Of a stretch of DNA of 64,000 bases, positions 20,940 through 36,100 are shown one piece after another. The stretch comes from Chrysemys picta bellii. Lineage: Eukaryota; Chordata; Testudines; Emydidae. Every line of letters starts with the position of its first letter. Position 1 is the stretch's first letter. A model generated the notes under the pieces. That model ran no database searches. It was not told where the DNA came from and saw only the letters and a program-made list of their open reading frames with translations. A program made the translations under genes and the position numbers. The stretch is taken from the NCBI RefSeq assembly GCF_011386835.1, contig NW_027052954.1, positions 1 to 64,000 on the forward strand, in the 5' to 3' direction.

Positions 20940-21124
20940 CTAGGGCAGCTGGGCAGCTTCAATGACCGGGCTCTCCTTAGTGCACATTGTTCTTATCCTA
21001 TGAAAGCATGTCCATAGGCTGCTGTGGGCTGGCGGGTGGTTCTTGAATGCCTCCAGGATGAAGATGGTCTGAGAAGCCAGGCTTTGGACCGAGGAGTTGC
21101 TGTCCTGCTGCAAGCCTTTGAGGT
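20940..21124 (-). CDS. MROH exon 22 (terminal)
   Basis: Acceptor tttcaatcttag|ACC. The exon encodes [33 protein letters not shown] and SLWTCFHR before TAG at 20940-20942. It continues the last HEAT helices and completes the split Asp codon from exon 21. Confidence 0.85.
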
Positions 21125-24100
21125 CTAAGATTGAAAGGAAGGAAATGGAGGTCAGAGCCACAGCGCTCTGGAGAGCCCCAGCAAACCAAGCCAGCGCTGT
21201 ACCTCTCGGCCTGTGACAAGGAGGCAGCAGGCTGGGAGGCGGGAGGCAGGGGACTAGCAGGAACAACCAGCAACCTTCACTAAACATCCCTGCTGCCCTC
21301 CACAAATGAGGGAGCCTCCAGACACAGGCAAGAAGTCCCAATGAACCCCATTTACTCACTATTTCTAGGACTGCCCCATCCCTGCAGTATCTGAGCACCT
21401 CATCCCTGGCTGTATTTACCCTCCGCCTTCCCCCCAATGCACAGATGGGCACTTAGGTCCAGAGAGGGGGAGAGTCATAAAGGGGGCTTGGACATTGTTA
21501 GGCTATGCCTAACTTTAGGTGCCCTGCTGCCATCCAGGAAATACCGAGGAGGGAGCTCAGCCATTCTCTAGCTCTGGTTGGGAGGCCCAGCTGTGAACCT
21601 GCTCTGGGATTGAGAAGCCTGAGCTATATCACTCCCGCCCCCCGCCATTCGCCAACAGATGTGGAGATTCTGCTCTGCCCTGCGCTGCCCAGGGGTCCGG
21701 GCACGCAGCAAGGAGGTAGGTGACCGGACGTCACCTCTGCCTCATTTGGAGCAGTGGCTTCACCCCAGGCACCCCACGTGGAGGTGACTGCTCCAAACAC
21801 TGGGCTAGTGAGTGCAAGAGGGGAGGCAGCACCCCACCTCGGCTGTGTTTGGGGGGGGGGCAATCATCTCTGAAGGCCAGCCAGCTCAGGCCCAGTTTGG
21901 GGATCTGCCAGGCCGCAGCTCTGAGGTCAGGGCTAAGTGCCTGGCACATGCCAACCAGCAGACACGACAGGGTGAGGGGGCAGCTGATCAGGGGTTTGGG
22001 GATCTACATTTTGCATCCCTTTGTGGCTCTCGCCCGAGATCATGTTGCTGGCGTCGGAGATTGAACCCAGCCCACGGCTCTGGGCCGTTCATCCCCCTAG
22101 CGCTCAGTGCTCAAAGCAGGTACCACCCACCGTTGCAGATGGCATCCAGCTTGTCCTGGCTCCTCTGGTCCAGCTGCCGGGCAGCGAGCCCTACACATAC
22201 AAACAGCTCGTCACATCCCCGCATCCCCAGCGAGGGTGTCAAATGTCACCCTCCAAGCAACCCCTCGCTTCCCCCGCCCCTCACTGGCCAGGATGGTGCT
22301 CCCGAGTCCCCAGGGCAAAGGGTGAGTCCCCAGGGATGGTTACAGGGCTTGTTGCCAAAGGAGAGCACAGCACCTTGAGGGTTCACTACCAAGAGCCCAT
22401 GGTGGGGTATGCGGGGGGGAATGGGGACTGCATGGGGAGCAATGGGGTTAGAGGGGGCCCATCAGCCGATCAGGGCAGTTTGGGGTGAGCTTGCTCCTGC
22501 GGACTTCTGACACCCTTGATCCTGCATTGGACAATCAGGAGCCCAAGGGTTACTTATCGCTGCTGGCAGGGACTGAGGAGAGCCTGGGACCAGATCCAGC
22601 CCCCCTGTTAAAGGGACCCCTGCTCTGTGGTTACCTATGAACCTGATGGCCGCTTGTCTAAGTGGAGTCTGTGGGTTCTCCAGAAAGGCCATGGTCTGGC
22701 ACAGAAAGTTGTTGGCTCTCCCCTTGTAGCGCGTCAGCTAGGACCAGAACAAGGGAGCACAAGGTTATTAAAGGCCTTTCCGTCCCGCAGGCCGGGTTCC
22801 AGGTGTGTGGAGCGCATGTCCTGTTTTCACCCCTCTTTCCTGTGCCGGGGGGATCACGCAGAGGGACTACACCCAGGGCCAGGAGTGGTCCCAGGGCTGG
22901 GGCTCAGTGTGGGCACAGAGCTGGGCAATGGGGGGTGCCCTATCCACCGATTCCCCCGCTCCTACCACGAGGGCTGCGCAGTGAATGACCTGAGGGCTCC
23001 CTCACCAGGCAGTCACAGCTTTGCCAGGTATCCTTGCGCTGGATGAAGCCACCAAGCTGGTGCCACTTCAGGAATTCTGCCGCACTGCTGAGGGTGTCCC
23101 AACACACCTGCAAAACAAGTGGGGCCAGGGCGAGCCGGCCACGGTTACGGGAGCTGGAAGCCACTAGCCTCGTTACCCGGAGGCGGGGAGACCGTGCATG
23201 CTGAACGCTTCCCGGCCCCAGGTTGCTTGCGGAAGGGCGGTGGTGTGGCTAAGGCAATAGCTGGAGACCTGACTCAATTCCCAGCTCTCCCTGCAGGAAC
23301 TCAGGCAAGTTGCTTAGGCCCAGGGCTGCAAAGGGATTTAGGTGCCTAATGCCTATGGGTGATCAATACTTTTGAGGCGCTAGGCCTCATGCTGTGCCTC
23401 AGTTCCCCACCTCATGGTGGGTAGGAGGGTGAATTCATTAGTGCTGGTGGCATTTGGCTCCCAAGTGATGGTGGCCATGAGCACTAGCATGTGCAGAGAC
23501 ACCTGGGGCGGGGGGAGGGGGGGCGGCTTGGGCATCTCATGTCTCGTACGGGCTGTACGGGCCGCTTGGCCAAGGGCACACTGGGTCCTGCGCACCAGCT
23601 GGAGACTGGGTAGCCCTGCTCCTGGTAGGGGCCATGGCCAGGGTTGTGCTCTTCCCACCAGCACAGCCAGGGAATGTGCGGAGGCCAGTGGCTGTAGGAG
23701 TGGTGAGGCGACCCCTCCCCCCACCCAATCTCTCAGCCTGGCTGCAGGGGGGGAGTGTTGGGCTCAGAGGATGCAGGGAAGACTCAGCAGTTGGGTGGGG
23801 CGCCATGGTCATGGCGCTACTGCACTCAACGTTCAAGTGATTTTGAACGCCTGACTGTCACAGCACTGAGCACCTGCCCTCTGTCAGCGAGACCCTTTAA
23901 AGAGGGGGTGTCACATGCTGCCCCCTCAAAACAAATTACTGGTCACTCTGTAACGGTATCCGCTGCAGGCTCCAGCTCGTGGCCTCACCTGGGACACGTT
24001 GGGACGCTCATCATGCACGAGGAGGAGCAGCGGGACCAGGCTCTGGAGCACATGCGCCTTCATCCGCCACCTGTCGAGCCCCCTTACAAGCTCCAGCAGG

Positions 24101-27100
24101 TGTTTAAAGAGGGTGATGGAGAGCACCCGGAGCCTGCTGGACACCTGCAAGAGACGACGTGGGGAGGAGACGCTGTGACAGTCATTCTCACCCAGCGGGG
24201 CGAGCGCTCACTGTGCCAGAGATGTCTGCCCTGCAGGGGGTATTGGTAACTCACCCCCAGCCATACAGCCACAGCTGGGGCCAGAGTCTCCTGGGCATAG
24301 CGCCATTGACGGCAATAGAGATGCAGATTTTCACCAGTTGAGGGGCTGGCCTGGTAACTTCTTGGCCAGGGAGAGCAGTAAGGTGGGGTGAGACTGCCCC
24401 TGGACTCTCACAGCCAGCTCTGGGCACACTGACATCAGCACACACCTGTGTCAGCCAAGGGGGAATGCTCAGGGCAGAGCAGCGCCAGGACAGGGGCGGC
24501 AGAGAGGGAGTGATGAGGAAAGATTCAAAGAGCGAAGGAGGGGGTGTCGTTTGTCCTCCCGCTTTGCGGGCCCAGCTCACACTGCTGTTGACCCACAGCG
24601 GCCCTCTAGCCAGGCCAAGGGGGCCAAGCGTGGGGGGCAAATTCCTACACTGGTGTTTGTTCAAGCCACGCACAGGGACCTGGGGTGGATTTAACCCAGG
24701 GCCAAGGAGTGGTAAATGTGCAGGAGTTCCCAGATAGGGGGCCTTGGAAGCCATGACTGGAAGCCACCCAGCCTCCAGGGGCTCGGAGTGGGCTGAGGGT
24801 TGCCCCACTCCTGTGCATGGGTTTCTTGTTAAATCAGAGCCAGCCCCGCTTGGTCACATGGTGCTGCTGGGCCCCCGCCCTGCATGGCTGCTGGCAGAGC
24901 TGAACCAGTCCAGTGACCAGGGAGGCTGGGCGAGCTGTGCCAAGCAGGGAGAACCAGGAGCAATAGCTGGATGCTGTAGGGAGGGGCCACTGCTTTCTGG
25001 GAGGTGAGGCTGAGGGGGCAGCCTGGGGACGGGGTGACTTGAGCTGTTCTGGGAGTGGCTGAACCTTTAAACGGTGACCCCAATCAGCAGTTACATGTCA
25101 CCTCCGGGCACCAGGTTCTAGACAAGGCAGTTCTCTGCGTGACATCTGTTGTAAAAGTGTTCATAAGTTCACCTCACCTCAGTCCCTGGAAAAATCATGG
25201 AGCAGGTCCTCAAGGAATCAATTATGAAACACTTAGAGGAGAGGAAAGTGATCAGGAACAGTCAGCATGGATTCACCAAGGGGAAGTCGTGCCTGACTAA
25301 CCTAATTGCCTTCTATGAGGAGATAACTGGCTCTGTGGATGAGGGGAAAGCAGTGGATGTGTTATTCCTGACTTTAGCAAAGCTTTTGATACGGTCTCCC
25401 ACAGTATTCTTGCCGCCAAGTTAAAGAAGTATGGGCTGGATGAATGGACTGTAAGGTGGATAGAAAGCTGGCTAGATCGTCAGGCTCAAGGGATAGTGAT
25501 CAATGGCTCCATGTCTAGTTGGCAGCCGGTTTCAAGCGGAGTGCCCTAAGGGTCGGTCCTGGGGCCAGTTTTGTTTAATATCTTTATTAATGATCTGGAG
25601 GATGGTGTGGACTGCACTCTCAGCAAGTTTGCAGATGACACTAAACTGGGAGGCGTGGTAGATACGCTGGAGGGTAGGGATCAGATACAGAGGGACCTAG
25701 ACAGATTGGAGGATTGGGCCAAAAGAAACCTGATGAGGTTCAACAAGGACAAGTGCAGAGTCCTGCACTTAGGATGGAAGAATCCTATGCACTGCTACAG
25801 ACTAGGGACCAAATGGCTAGGTAGCAGTTCTGCAGAAAAGGACCTAGGGGTCACAGTGGACGAGAAGCTGGATATGAGTCAACAGTGTGCTCTTGTTGCC
25901 AAGAAGGCTAATGGCATTTTGGGTTGTATAAGTAGGGGCATTGCCAGCAGATCGAGGGATGTGATCATTCCCCTTTATGCGACATTGGTGAGGCCTCATC
26001 TGGAGTACTGTGTCCAGTTTTGGGCCCCACACTACAAGAAGGATGTGGAAATATTGGAAAGAGTCCAGCGGAGGGCAACAAAAATGATTAGGGGTCTGGA
26101 GCACATGACTTATGAGGAGAGGCTGAGGGAACTGGGATTGTTTATTCTCCAGAAGAGAAGAATGAGGGGGGGGATTTGATAGCTGCTTTCAACTACCTGA
26201 AGGGGGGTTCCAAAGAGGATGGAGCTCGGCTGTTCTCAGTGGTGGCAGTTGACAGAACAAGGAGCAATGGTCTCAAATTGCAGTGGAGGAGGTCTAGGTT
26301 GGATATTAGGAAACACTATTTCACTAGGAGGGTGGTGAAGCACTGGAATGCTTTACCTAGGGATGTGGTGGAATCTCCTTCCTTGGAGGTTTTTAAGGCC
26401 CGGGTTGACAAAGCCCTGGCTGGGATGATTTAGTTGGGAATTGGTCCTGCTTTGAGCAGAGGGTTGGACTAGATGACCTCCTGAGGTCCCTTCCAATCCT
26501 GATATTCTATGATTCTATGATTCTTTTAGCCTGTTTATCTGATTTGGCTGCGCTCTTCCTGTCTGGCCACTTCGTAGTAGGTTCTTGGAACAGTAGTTCT
26601 GAGTTGTCTTTCCATGAGGAGTTGTGCTAGACTAGATGCAGGAGCTGCTGTTGGTGTTGATCTGTAATTCAGAGGAGCAAGGAATGGATCTTCCTGCTGT
26701 CAGATGTTTTTGGCTGTCTGCGCAGCTCTCTCAGCCTCTCCATTCGCTTGTGAGTAATTTGGGCTGCCAGTGATATGAGCAAAATCATATTTCATTCAGA
26801 CTGACTTAAATTCTGCTGCAGTGAATTGTGGGACATTGTCCATCACTAGTTGTTCTGGATACAGAAATGAGCAAACGTACACTTCAGTTTCTCAATAACA
26901 CTGCAACATGTTATGTCTTTCAAGTACATTATTTCTATATAGCTGGAAAAGTAGTCCACAATGACCTGGCAATGATGTCCTCTGAATTCACAAAAATCTG
27001 CAGCTAGTCTTTCCCAGTTCTCTCTCTTGTAGAGGTGGTTGTTCACTGGTTCAGCATTGCCTCTTAAGTTGATTTGGACTAGATCACCTTTCAAAAGCCC

Positions 27101-30100
27101 AATAGCATCAGATCCTCAAGTTCTTCCATCTTTCTCACTAGGCCCATCATGGCTGCTACACTGCAGCTGAGAAGGTTGTTGGTCTTTGATCTCATACACA
27201 CGGAACGCAAAGCTTTTGTCTTTGTAAATTGGTTCGGTGCCCATGCAGTTCAAAATCCCTTGAGGGAGGGTCAGAGCTGTGTGACATCAGCTCTCGAGTC
27301 AACTTTAAAGTCAATAGTCTTGCTTTGAATATTCAATGTCACTCTCCAGGCGGGCGCCATGTCATCACAAGTGATAGATCCCAGAATCAATGGGTCTTGA
27401 TTGTCTGCAATATGAGTCAACTCCCTGACTGCTTCAGTGCAACGAACAGCTGCAAAATGTCCATATTTCAGGCATTTATTACAGCATGAGCCTCTGGCTG
27501 GACATGTATCATCCCTTGGGATATGACTTTTCCACACCTTGTGCATGTAGACTGGCATTTGTCCCTCTTAGCCTGCGAATTCTCTCTCCTTACCTCAGGG
27601 ATTTTATGAGAAAGACTTTTAACACTTAAGTGTCTGTTTGTAGCTTTTAAGCTAGTTGCAGGTTTTTCAATTTGCTTTTGCCTGTTGTTTGACTAATTCT
27701 GACTCTTGCTAGCTGTATAGCTGTGGGTAGAGTTAAATCTCTCTTCGGCGGTAGCTACTGTGAAAGGTTTTTAGCAGTGTTGTTATAGCTGTGACAGTCC
27801 CAGGATATTAGAGGTAGGTGAGGGAATATCATTTAGACCTCACCTGGCTTGTCTCTATGAAAGGTTTTTATCTTTTAACCCAATAACCAGCCTGTTTCTG
27901 AAATGTTCATGTTTTACATTCCCCAAATCACAGTTTTCAGCCAGGGGATGCAGAGGTCTTCTAAAACTTTCAACATTTTCCCCTGGTTCTTGAATTCTTT
28001 GCTGAAAACATGCTCTTTAATAAACCACATTTCCCTTGGTTATAAAGTGTGCATCAATCTTAACCACAACCCTTGCATAGTTGTCTTTGTGATGGTCTTC
28101 AGTAAAGTCAAAGGAGGTAAAGATATGCTCTGCGTGCTTCTCCATAGCCTACATTAAAGTCAATACCTGTATATCCCCAGTTCCTTTGTGCAGCTTGTTT
28201 GCAATGCAAAATCGTGCCAAACATTGTTTCCAGTCTGTCCATTGTGAAGGGTTATGAAAGGTGACGTTCTCTGGGGAATCAGAGTGGGGCATGTTGATGA
28301 GGTCCTGCAAACTTCGTTGCTGTTCCTTCCGTCTGCAACCTGTGTTGCTGTTTTCCTTTGGTTTCTGTTCTTAGTTTACTCCTGACACCATATCATGTTC
28401 TGCACCAGATATGTACTGCCTACAGAGCTTGTTTACACACACCAGATGGACAGTGCTTAATTTGTAATGAAAGAGGTGCTGGGGCTCAAGCAATTTTTTT
28501 ACAATCATAACTGATGCAGCAAGCCCAGAGGTGCCAGGGCTAAGCCCTGGCAAAAGTTGAGCACTGCAGATGGGTTCATCATAAGAACCGTTAATGCTCT
28601 GCTGGATACAGCTGAGGTTCATTGAAATAAGGTATTTTACAGAGCATCACCTAGTAGTCGAACAGTATCATACAGGGTAACATGCCATTACACAGGTAGC
28701 CTGGCTTGTTTGCTAGACTCCATCCCATGTTAATCTTACTAGCCAGCTGCTCCTGCCCCCGGTGTCAGCTCAGAGCAGCCGGGCAGGCTCTGCACAAAAC
28801 TTATGGGAGCGGTCTGGGGGCATCAGAGCTGCACTGCAGTGGGCATAGGCAGATGTTGAATTGGCACCTCGCTGGTCTTCCCTCCAGTTGTTGAGGCCTA
28901 TTTGCCTTTCCCTGGTGATGGGCGTTGTGTTCATTAACGCTATTTGGATTTAACACCCCCCCCCATAAAGAACCTGTTCTGTTCCCCCCGGGCCCGAGAG
29001 GGGTTTGGTTTAAAGGGCTCGCACCAGGGCGAGATCCTGCAGCTGGGGTCCAGGAGACCCTGGGAACAGCTTGAGCCGGGCCTGTGCCACTACTAAATAA
29101 AGAGCGGCAGGGTCCCAGCAAAGTTCGGCAGGGCTGAGGGTAGTATTTAGTGTTGTGAAAGCTGGGGAGGTGGGTGGACGCTCCAGGAGCCCCCACTGGG
29201 GGTTACCCCTAGAAGGCAGTAATGGATGGGCCCCTTTCTCCTGCCCACTTGCTGGATCTCACCATCCAGTGGGGGACTGGACATCAGTCTGGTGAACGTG
29301 TCGGCGGGGGCTAGTTTGTGGTTATGAAAGGCCTGGGGAGAACTAGGCCCTCCTTTGACGCTGCGCTGCCATGAGAACGAAGGGGAGAGGAAAGGGTGGT
29401 AGCTGCAGAACCTACAAATGGAGCCGTTTCCTTATGGAGCTCCCAGGCCAGCTGTGGGATTCCTGGCCAGGGAGAGGAGGGGCAGGATTTTCACCAGGGT
29501 ACCATCACTTGTCACCCTGGAAGCCAGCAAGAGCATTGCAGCACCCTGTGCTGCAGAGGCCCCCTCACTGCATGCAGACTCAGGAATGCATGTCCTTCCA
29601 CAAGGGGAGCCTTGTCCCCAGGCTGCCCTGATCTTTGTCAGCAGGCCTGCAGGACACAAGGGTTCCCATCCTTTCTGCCATACGCTCTGAAGGAGAGTGA
29701 GGTAGCAGAGGAAGGCGGGAATGGGCTCACATCATTTACAACAATCCTTTTTCTGGCTAGGACCATACACAGGCCCTGCTAGCCCACCCGCCAGCCCCCA
29801 TTCACAGGTCCGCAGTTTGAACGGTCTCCTATGGGCCACCAGGCCTTACATCATCAATGAAAGGCAGGAGTTTCTCAGCCACTTGCACAGCCGCGCGGCT
29901 GGCGCTCTGCCTGTCCATGCTGGCAAGGATGTTTTTCAGCACGGTGATGGCCTCGGCGATGATGTCCCTGTCTACCTCCTGTAGTTGCTCCAGGACCTCT
30001 GGCAGCAGACGCTGGAGTTTCCCCACCTGCGTGAAATGAGGAGCTGCTTTACAAAACACCCTCCAGTGACCCACAAGCCATTTCCAAAACAACGTCCACC

Positions 30101-33100
30101 TCCCCTGCAGATAGAAGCATGGGAACTAAGGGGGTGCTGCAGCACTCCCAGGTTTTACACGGGGCTCTGCTCCTGGCCCCGCTCACAGGGTCCCAGCTGC
30201 CAGCCCTGCACCAACCCCCATCTGTGGCCCCAGCCTCGGTCCCCTTGCTCCATCCACCTCCCCCGCCCCCGGCTCCTGGAGCCATGGCCCTGCTCCTGAG
30301 CCCAGCTCTAGGGGTGGCAGGGGGTGTGGGCAGGGGTAAGGTGGGGTGCAGCACCTCCACTATAAAAAGTCTTCCAGCGCCCCTGCCTCCAGGTGACATG
30401 TTAGAACCTCAAAGCCTTTGCACAGCCAGCTAGGATCACGGGCAGCAGGCCCGGCTACCTGCAATATAAGCAGCTGCTTCCTTGTACCCCAGATCTCAGG
30501 GGATGGTATTTATTAGCGGGTATCATCTGTGGAAAGTTCTCTGCACAACACATTGACCCCAAATAAATCAAGTCTATTATTGTTATAGGGGTTCAAATAG
30601 CACCTCGAGGGCCTATCTGCAATCAGGGCTTGTGCTGGGGGATTTCCAGGCACAGTAAGAGACGTCCCCTGCCCTAGAGCTTACAGGCTAGGCACACAAA
30701 GGAAGGATTTCTATCCCCATTGTACAGACATGGAACTCAGGCACAGAGAGGCTACGTGACTCGCCCATGGTCACCCAGAGAGTCTGGAAGAGCCAGGAAC
30801 CGAACCTGGGTTCTCCCGAGTCCCTGTCCTTACAGCCCAGCCTAGAGGAGGGAGCCAATTTTGCACACGAGTTCTAGGGTTGGTCTGTTACTAAAAGCCA
30901 GATTCAATCATTTCTGTATTTGGTTTTTGAACCTTTCAAAGACAGCCCCACAAAACATTTTTGGAGAGGGTCCAGAGAAGAGCTTGAGAACATGACCTAT
31001 GAAGGAAGGCTGAAAGAATTGTGTTTGTTTAGTTTGAAAAAGAGAAGACTGAGAGGGGACATGATAGCAGTTTTCAGGTATCTAAAAGGGTGTCATAAGG
31101 AGGAGGGAGAAAACTTGTTCACCTTAGTCTCTAAGGATAGAACAAGAAGCAATGGGCTTAAACTGCAGCAAGGGAGGTTTAGGTTGGACATTAGGAAAAA
31201 ATTCCTAACTGTCAGGGTGGTTAAACACTGGAATAAATTGCCTAGGGAGGTTGTGGAATCTCCATCTCTGGAGGTATTTAAGAGTAGGTTAGATAACTGT
31301 CTATCAGGGATGGTGTAGACAGTATTTGGTCCTGCCATGAGGGCAGGGGACTGGACTCGATGACTTCTCGAGGTCCCTTCCAGTCCTAGAATCTATGAAT
31401 CTATGAAAATCTCAACCGGCATCAGGGAAAAAATGTGTGAAATACAGGCTAACCGGTTCCGGAAGAAAAAATGAACCACAAGCAAGTGAAAAGCAGGCTG
31501 AGGCGCATGGAACGATGGGAATGGTGTATGACAAAGAATTACAGTCACGCCCTCTCCATGTCTGATCGAATCGTAGTCCGGGTTTAATAAACCGGACTGA
31601 CCCGCTATTCTCAGGGTAAGTAAATTATCATTAGTGAGAGTTGCCTTCAGATTGTCTCCTCTTTACCAGGCTGCCAGATCTGTGTATTTAAGCCCCAAGG
31701 GTTTTCTCTGCTTTCACTATACTGTGTGTATCAAACTTGTTATGAGATCTTAGCAGCAAAAGGCCCCTGTAGAGCTCTTCAGAGGAGCAAGTGCTGCGGG
31801 ACAGAGCTGTGACATCAACAGTTAAAACCTATGAGGCTTTAAAAGGGGATTTGTAGGAAAAAATGGTTCCTAATTGAAGCGAAATGGCTCTGTCTGGGCG
31901 TCCCTGATCACTGGTGTCGCCAGCATTCCCTGGGGTCTAGAGTCCACAGCTCTGCTGCTAATCTAGTGCTAGGGTTCTTTGGATCACAGAGACCCCAGAC
32001 ACAATCAGGCCCGGCAGTGCCAGGTACTGCACACACCCAGAGACACACTCCGCAGGAGCCAGGCTTGGAGACTTGCCCAAGGTCACCAAGCAGGTCAGTG
32101 ACAGAGCCAGGAATAGAAGCCAGGGCTCCTGACTCGAGGCCAGGGCCATGTCCCCATGGAAGGTTTCAATGACCCCAGCCCTGCAGCAGCTCCCTGCGGT
32201 TCTGGGTTTATCCCCCAGCCCTCCTCCCCTCTCACCTTCTCTGGGCACAGGGACAGGTTCAGGAGGCCTTTGAGCGCCAGCCAGCGCACCACAGTGTTGG
32301 GGTCTCTCAGCTGCCCACTCAACTGGTCCAGGATGGCGTCTTCCTGCTTATTGCCAAGGTCAGGGCACTGGAGGAGCTAACACACCAACAGAGAAACAAG
32401 CTAGAGAACGGGGCTGGACCCTCACGACTCATCTCTGCCAAGGGGCCCTTAGCTCCACCTGCCACGGGCACAGCCTGCGCTGTACGCCGGGCACCGCGAT
32501 TGGTCACCGTGTGTGCCCCACTGAAACGCTGCTAGCGCAACGGGCCCTCGAGGCTCCAGCCGAGATCAAGGCCTACCCTGCTCCCTCACTAAGGCTCAGC
32601 TGCATGCGGAGCAGGGAGGGAGGGGGCTGCAGCCTTGTGTTCCAAAGGGCCGCCCGGTCTACGGGGGGCAGGTGAATTGGCCGTGGATGGGCCCGGCCTG
32701 CGCATGGCATACGGACGTCAGAGGGGGCTTCAGGGCCGAGGTCACACAAGGGACCATTCTATGGAGCTGAGCCTTGGGGAACAAGAGACACCCGACCCTG
32801 GGCTTTGCTTCAGCCCCGCAACACCAGCTGGGGCCGGTAACAATGTCCAGAGTCAGTGACTCCACCCCTAGGGCTTTAGGAGCTTTCCCTGCCCCTGGTC
32901 ACCCACCCACCCCCAGAGCCACCTACTCCTCTCCTGGCCATAGGCATGGGCGGCGAGTTCTATGGGCCCCCGGTGCCTGGGCACCATGGGCCTCAGCCCC
33001 GCCTTCTGCCCCCACGTCTCCCGGGCCATTTAAAAGAGCCCGGGGCCCCCACTTACCACCCGCAGTGCAGCGGAGCTGAGCGGCTTCCTGCCTGCTTGCT

Positions 33101-36100
33101 CCACATGGCTGCCGGCCCCTCCCTGCGGCCCCTGAGTGGGGTGGGTCTGTGTCCCACTGTCACGGAGTGTGGGGGAGTCAGGGCCCCGCACCCCCCACTT
33201 CCTGTGATTCACCGTGACTCTCACCAGCCAGTAAAACAGAAGGTTTATTAGATGACAGGAACACAGTCCCAAGCAGGGCTTGTAAGTACAACCAGGACCC
33301 CTTCAGCCAGGTCCCTCTGGGGGGCAAGGATCTTAGACCCCAGACTTGGGGTTCCCTGCCTCTTCCCACCCAGCCCAAAACTGAAACCAAAACCCCTCCT
33401 GCAGGCTCTCTCCTCCTCCTTCTCTCCCCCTCTCCCTTTGTCCAGTTTCCAGGGCAAAGGTGTCGACTTGCCCCACCCCCCTTCCTGGCTCAGGTTAACA
33501 GGCTCAGGTACTGTCCCTCACCTAAAGTCATCCCCTGCTCTCCCATCCCCCATGCAGACAGTCCAGTAAAACTAACCGACATATCCAGGTCAATCCACCC
33601 CGCTCCCTACTGCGTCACACCCACCCCAAGCGCCCCTGCAGCCAGTAGGAAGCTGCGCGGGCAGTGCCTGGGGGTAGCAGCACACGGAGGCCCCCAGGCC
33701 CGCCCTGCCTAGGAGCCCCAGGTAAGCGCCGCACCCTCCCAACTCCTCCCAGAGCCTGCACCCCCACCCCTTTCCCACACCCCACTCCGGCCCCCAAACT
33801 CCCTCCCAGAGCCTGTACCCCCTCCCTCCACACCCCCTCCTGCCCCCAAACTCCTCCCAGAGCCTGCACCCCTCACCCCTTCCTGCACCCCCACCTTCTG
33901 CCCCAGCCTGGAGCCTGCACCCAGCACCCAAACTCCATCCCAGAGCCTGCACCGCAGGCCCCTTCCCCCACCCAAACTCCCTCCCAGGGCCCAACCTCTC
34001 ACCCCTCCTGCACCCCAATCCCCTACCCCAGCCCAGTGCCTGTACCCCAGACCTCCTCCCCCCGCCCAAACTCCCTCCCAGAGACTTAGACAGGTGGGAG
34101 GCAGTTTGGAGGGGCGGGCTCTGCTGGTCACCACCAACATTTCTACAAACCTGCCGCCCCTGGCCATAGGTCAGCCCCATGCCACAGTCACCGCTGGGCT
34201 AGGGCTGTTCTCACGACCCTCACCCGCCGGTGAGGCTCACCTGAATGAAGAACGCCATGGCCGGGATGTACCGCCTATCATCCCTGCAGTTGAGGATGGC
34301 CATCAGCTCCTGGAAAATCCAGCAACGCTCCTGGAAACTGACCGAAACCATGGCCCTGGCATGGGAAACACAAACACCACATCATTGAGGTGGGCAAGGA
34401 CTGGTTCTCCATTTACAAATCTAACCAGACCAGTGCCACAGGACAGGGGATCCCGGGTGACTAGTCACGTGCAGCTGGCATGGACAAGTTCCTGCTGGCT
34501 TAAAATGCCCAGCAGCCTAACTGCTAGAGACCCAGACCCTTAATCACTCTACAGGGAGCCCTTCCACGAGGCCAGCTCCGAGCACGCAGCGCTGGGCTGT
34601 GTGACCAAGTGGGACCGTTCTTAATGTCTCCTCTGAATACTGTGTGGGTGCCTCAGTTTCCCCTATGCATTTCTTAAGTCTCCAGTGTGCATAAATGGCT
34701 GACAATCTGTCTCCTAGCAACAAATGGCCAGGGCCCTTCCCCCCTTGCAAGGGGATAGCTAAAGGTGAACAAAGATCAGGTGACCTCCTGGCCCAGGAAA
34801 GAGACAAAGGCCAGAAAGGAGGGGCTGGAGGGGGGTTTCAGCTGGGAGCTGGCTGGGGACGGGAAGTGAGTGCGGACGGAGTTGTCTGCCTCGCTGGGCC
34901 CCAGAATGGACCCGGCTGAGGGGTCCCGTTTGCTGTAACCTACAAGCTCTGTTTTAGACTGTGTTCCTGTCATCTAATAAACCTCTGTTTTACTGGCTGG
35001 CTAAGAGTCACGTCTGACTGCGAAGTGGGGGTGCGTGCAGGATCCTCTGGCTTCCTCAGGACCCCACTTGGGGGGACTCGCTGTGGGAAGCGCACGGAGG
35101 GGCATATGCTGAATGCTCCAAGGAGAGACCCAGGAAGGTGAAGCCGTGTGAGCTTCTTGCCCTGAAGACAGTCTGCTCCGAGGGAGAGGAGGCTCCCCAA
35201 AGTCCTGACTGGCTTTGTGGGGAGCAGTTCCAGAGCATTGCCCAGGGACTCCGTGATAGGCTGCAAGAGAACTGCAGACAAAGAAGGGCGTCGGTGGGCT
35301 CGGTGGCCTTTCTCATGTGCCCAGATATTGGGTGATGAGAGACAGAAGGTGGGTTAGGGAATATCTTAGATTGGTCTAAGACAAGTGTTAGAGCTTTCTG
35401 TGTTAGCGTCTCTCTCTCACACACAGATGCTGGGCCAGCCAAAGATATTCCCTCCCCCACCTTGTCTCTCTCATGTGCTGGGCCTGACAGGGCTACACCA
35501 ACGCTGCAGACAGACATGACGGAGGCTGTCTTTGCCCAGCCACGCCTGCCAGAGCCACGCAGGAAGCGGTTTACGCCAGGCAGCGCAGGGTGGAGAAGTA
35601 GCCGACTGACCCCTCGGCCAACGGCACAGAGGCTGTGGCCTCTTCCACACAGGCGATTGGGAGCCGCGTCTCACCCAGCGGGGAAGGCGATGTGGCCGTG
35701 TCCTGGGCCCAGGGACGGGAGATGCTACTGCGGTCAGTTCTGGGCAGCAGCCCCAGGGACAAGACACTCACCGGGCAAGCACCAAGACGCCTTTGTGGTG
35801 CATGTCGGCGTTCACGAGCATGCCCCAGCCACCCTGCTTGTGGATGAACGTGGTCTGGTCCCTGTAGCCAGCACATTGGAGCAAGGCTTGCATGGCATCC
35901 ACCGCACACCTGCATGCAGAGCGAGCCTCTTGTTACTGAGCAAGCCCAGGCCAGGCCCTGCCGCGTGCCTGCGGGCGACGGTTCAGAACCGAGGTGGGGT
36001 GTCGGGCTGGTGGTACCTGACAGGGCTGAGGGGTGCGGGCGTGTCCTCCTGGTTATGCATGGACAGCTCCACTATGTATGTGATCTGGAATAGCAGGGCG

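Noticed and set aside
33590..34180. Minus-strand frame of 196 codons (Gly/Arg/Val-rich)
   Set aside because: Low-complexity minisatellite; all frames are open and repetitive.
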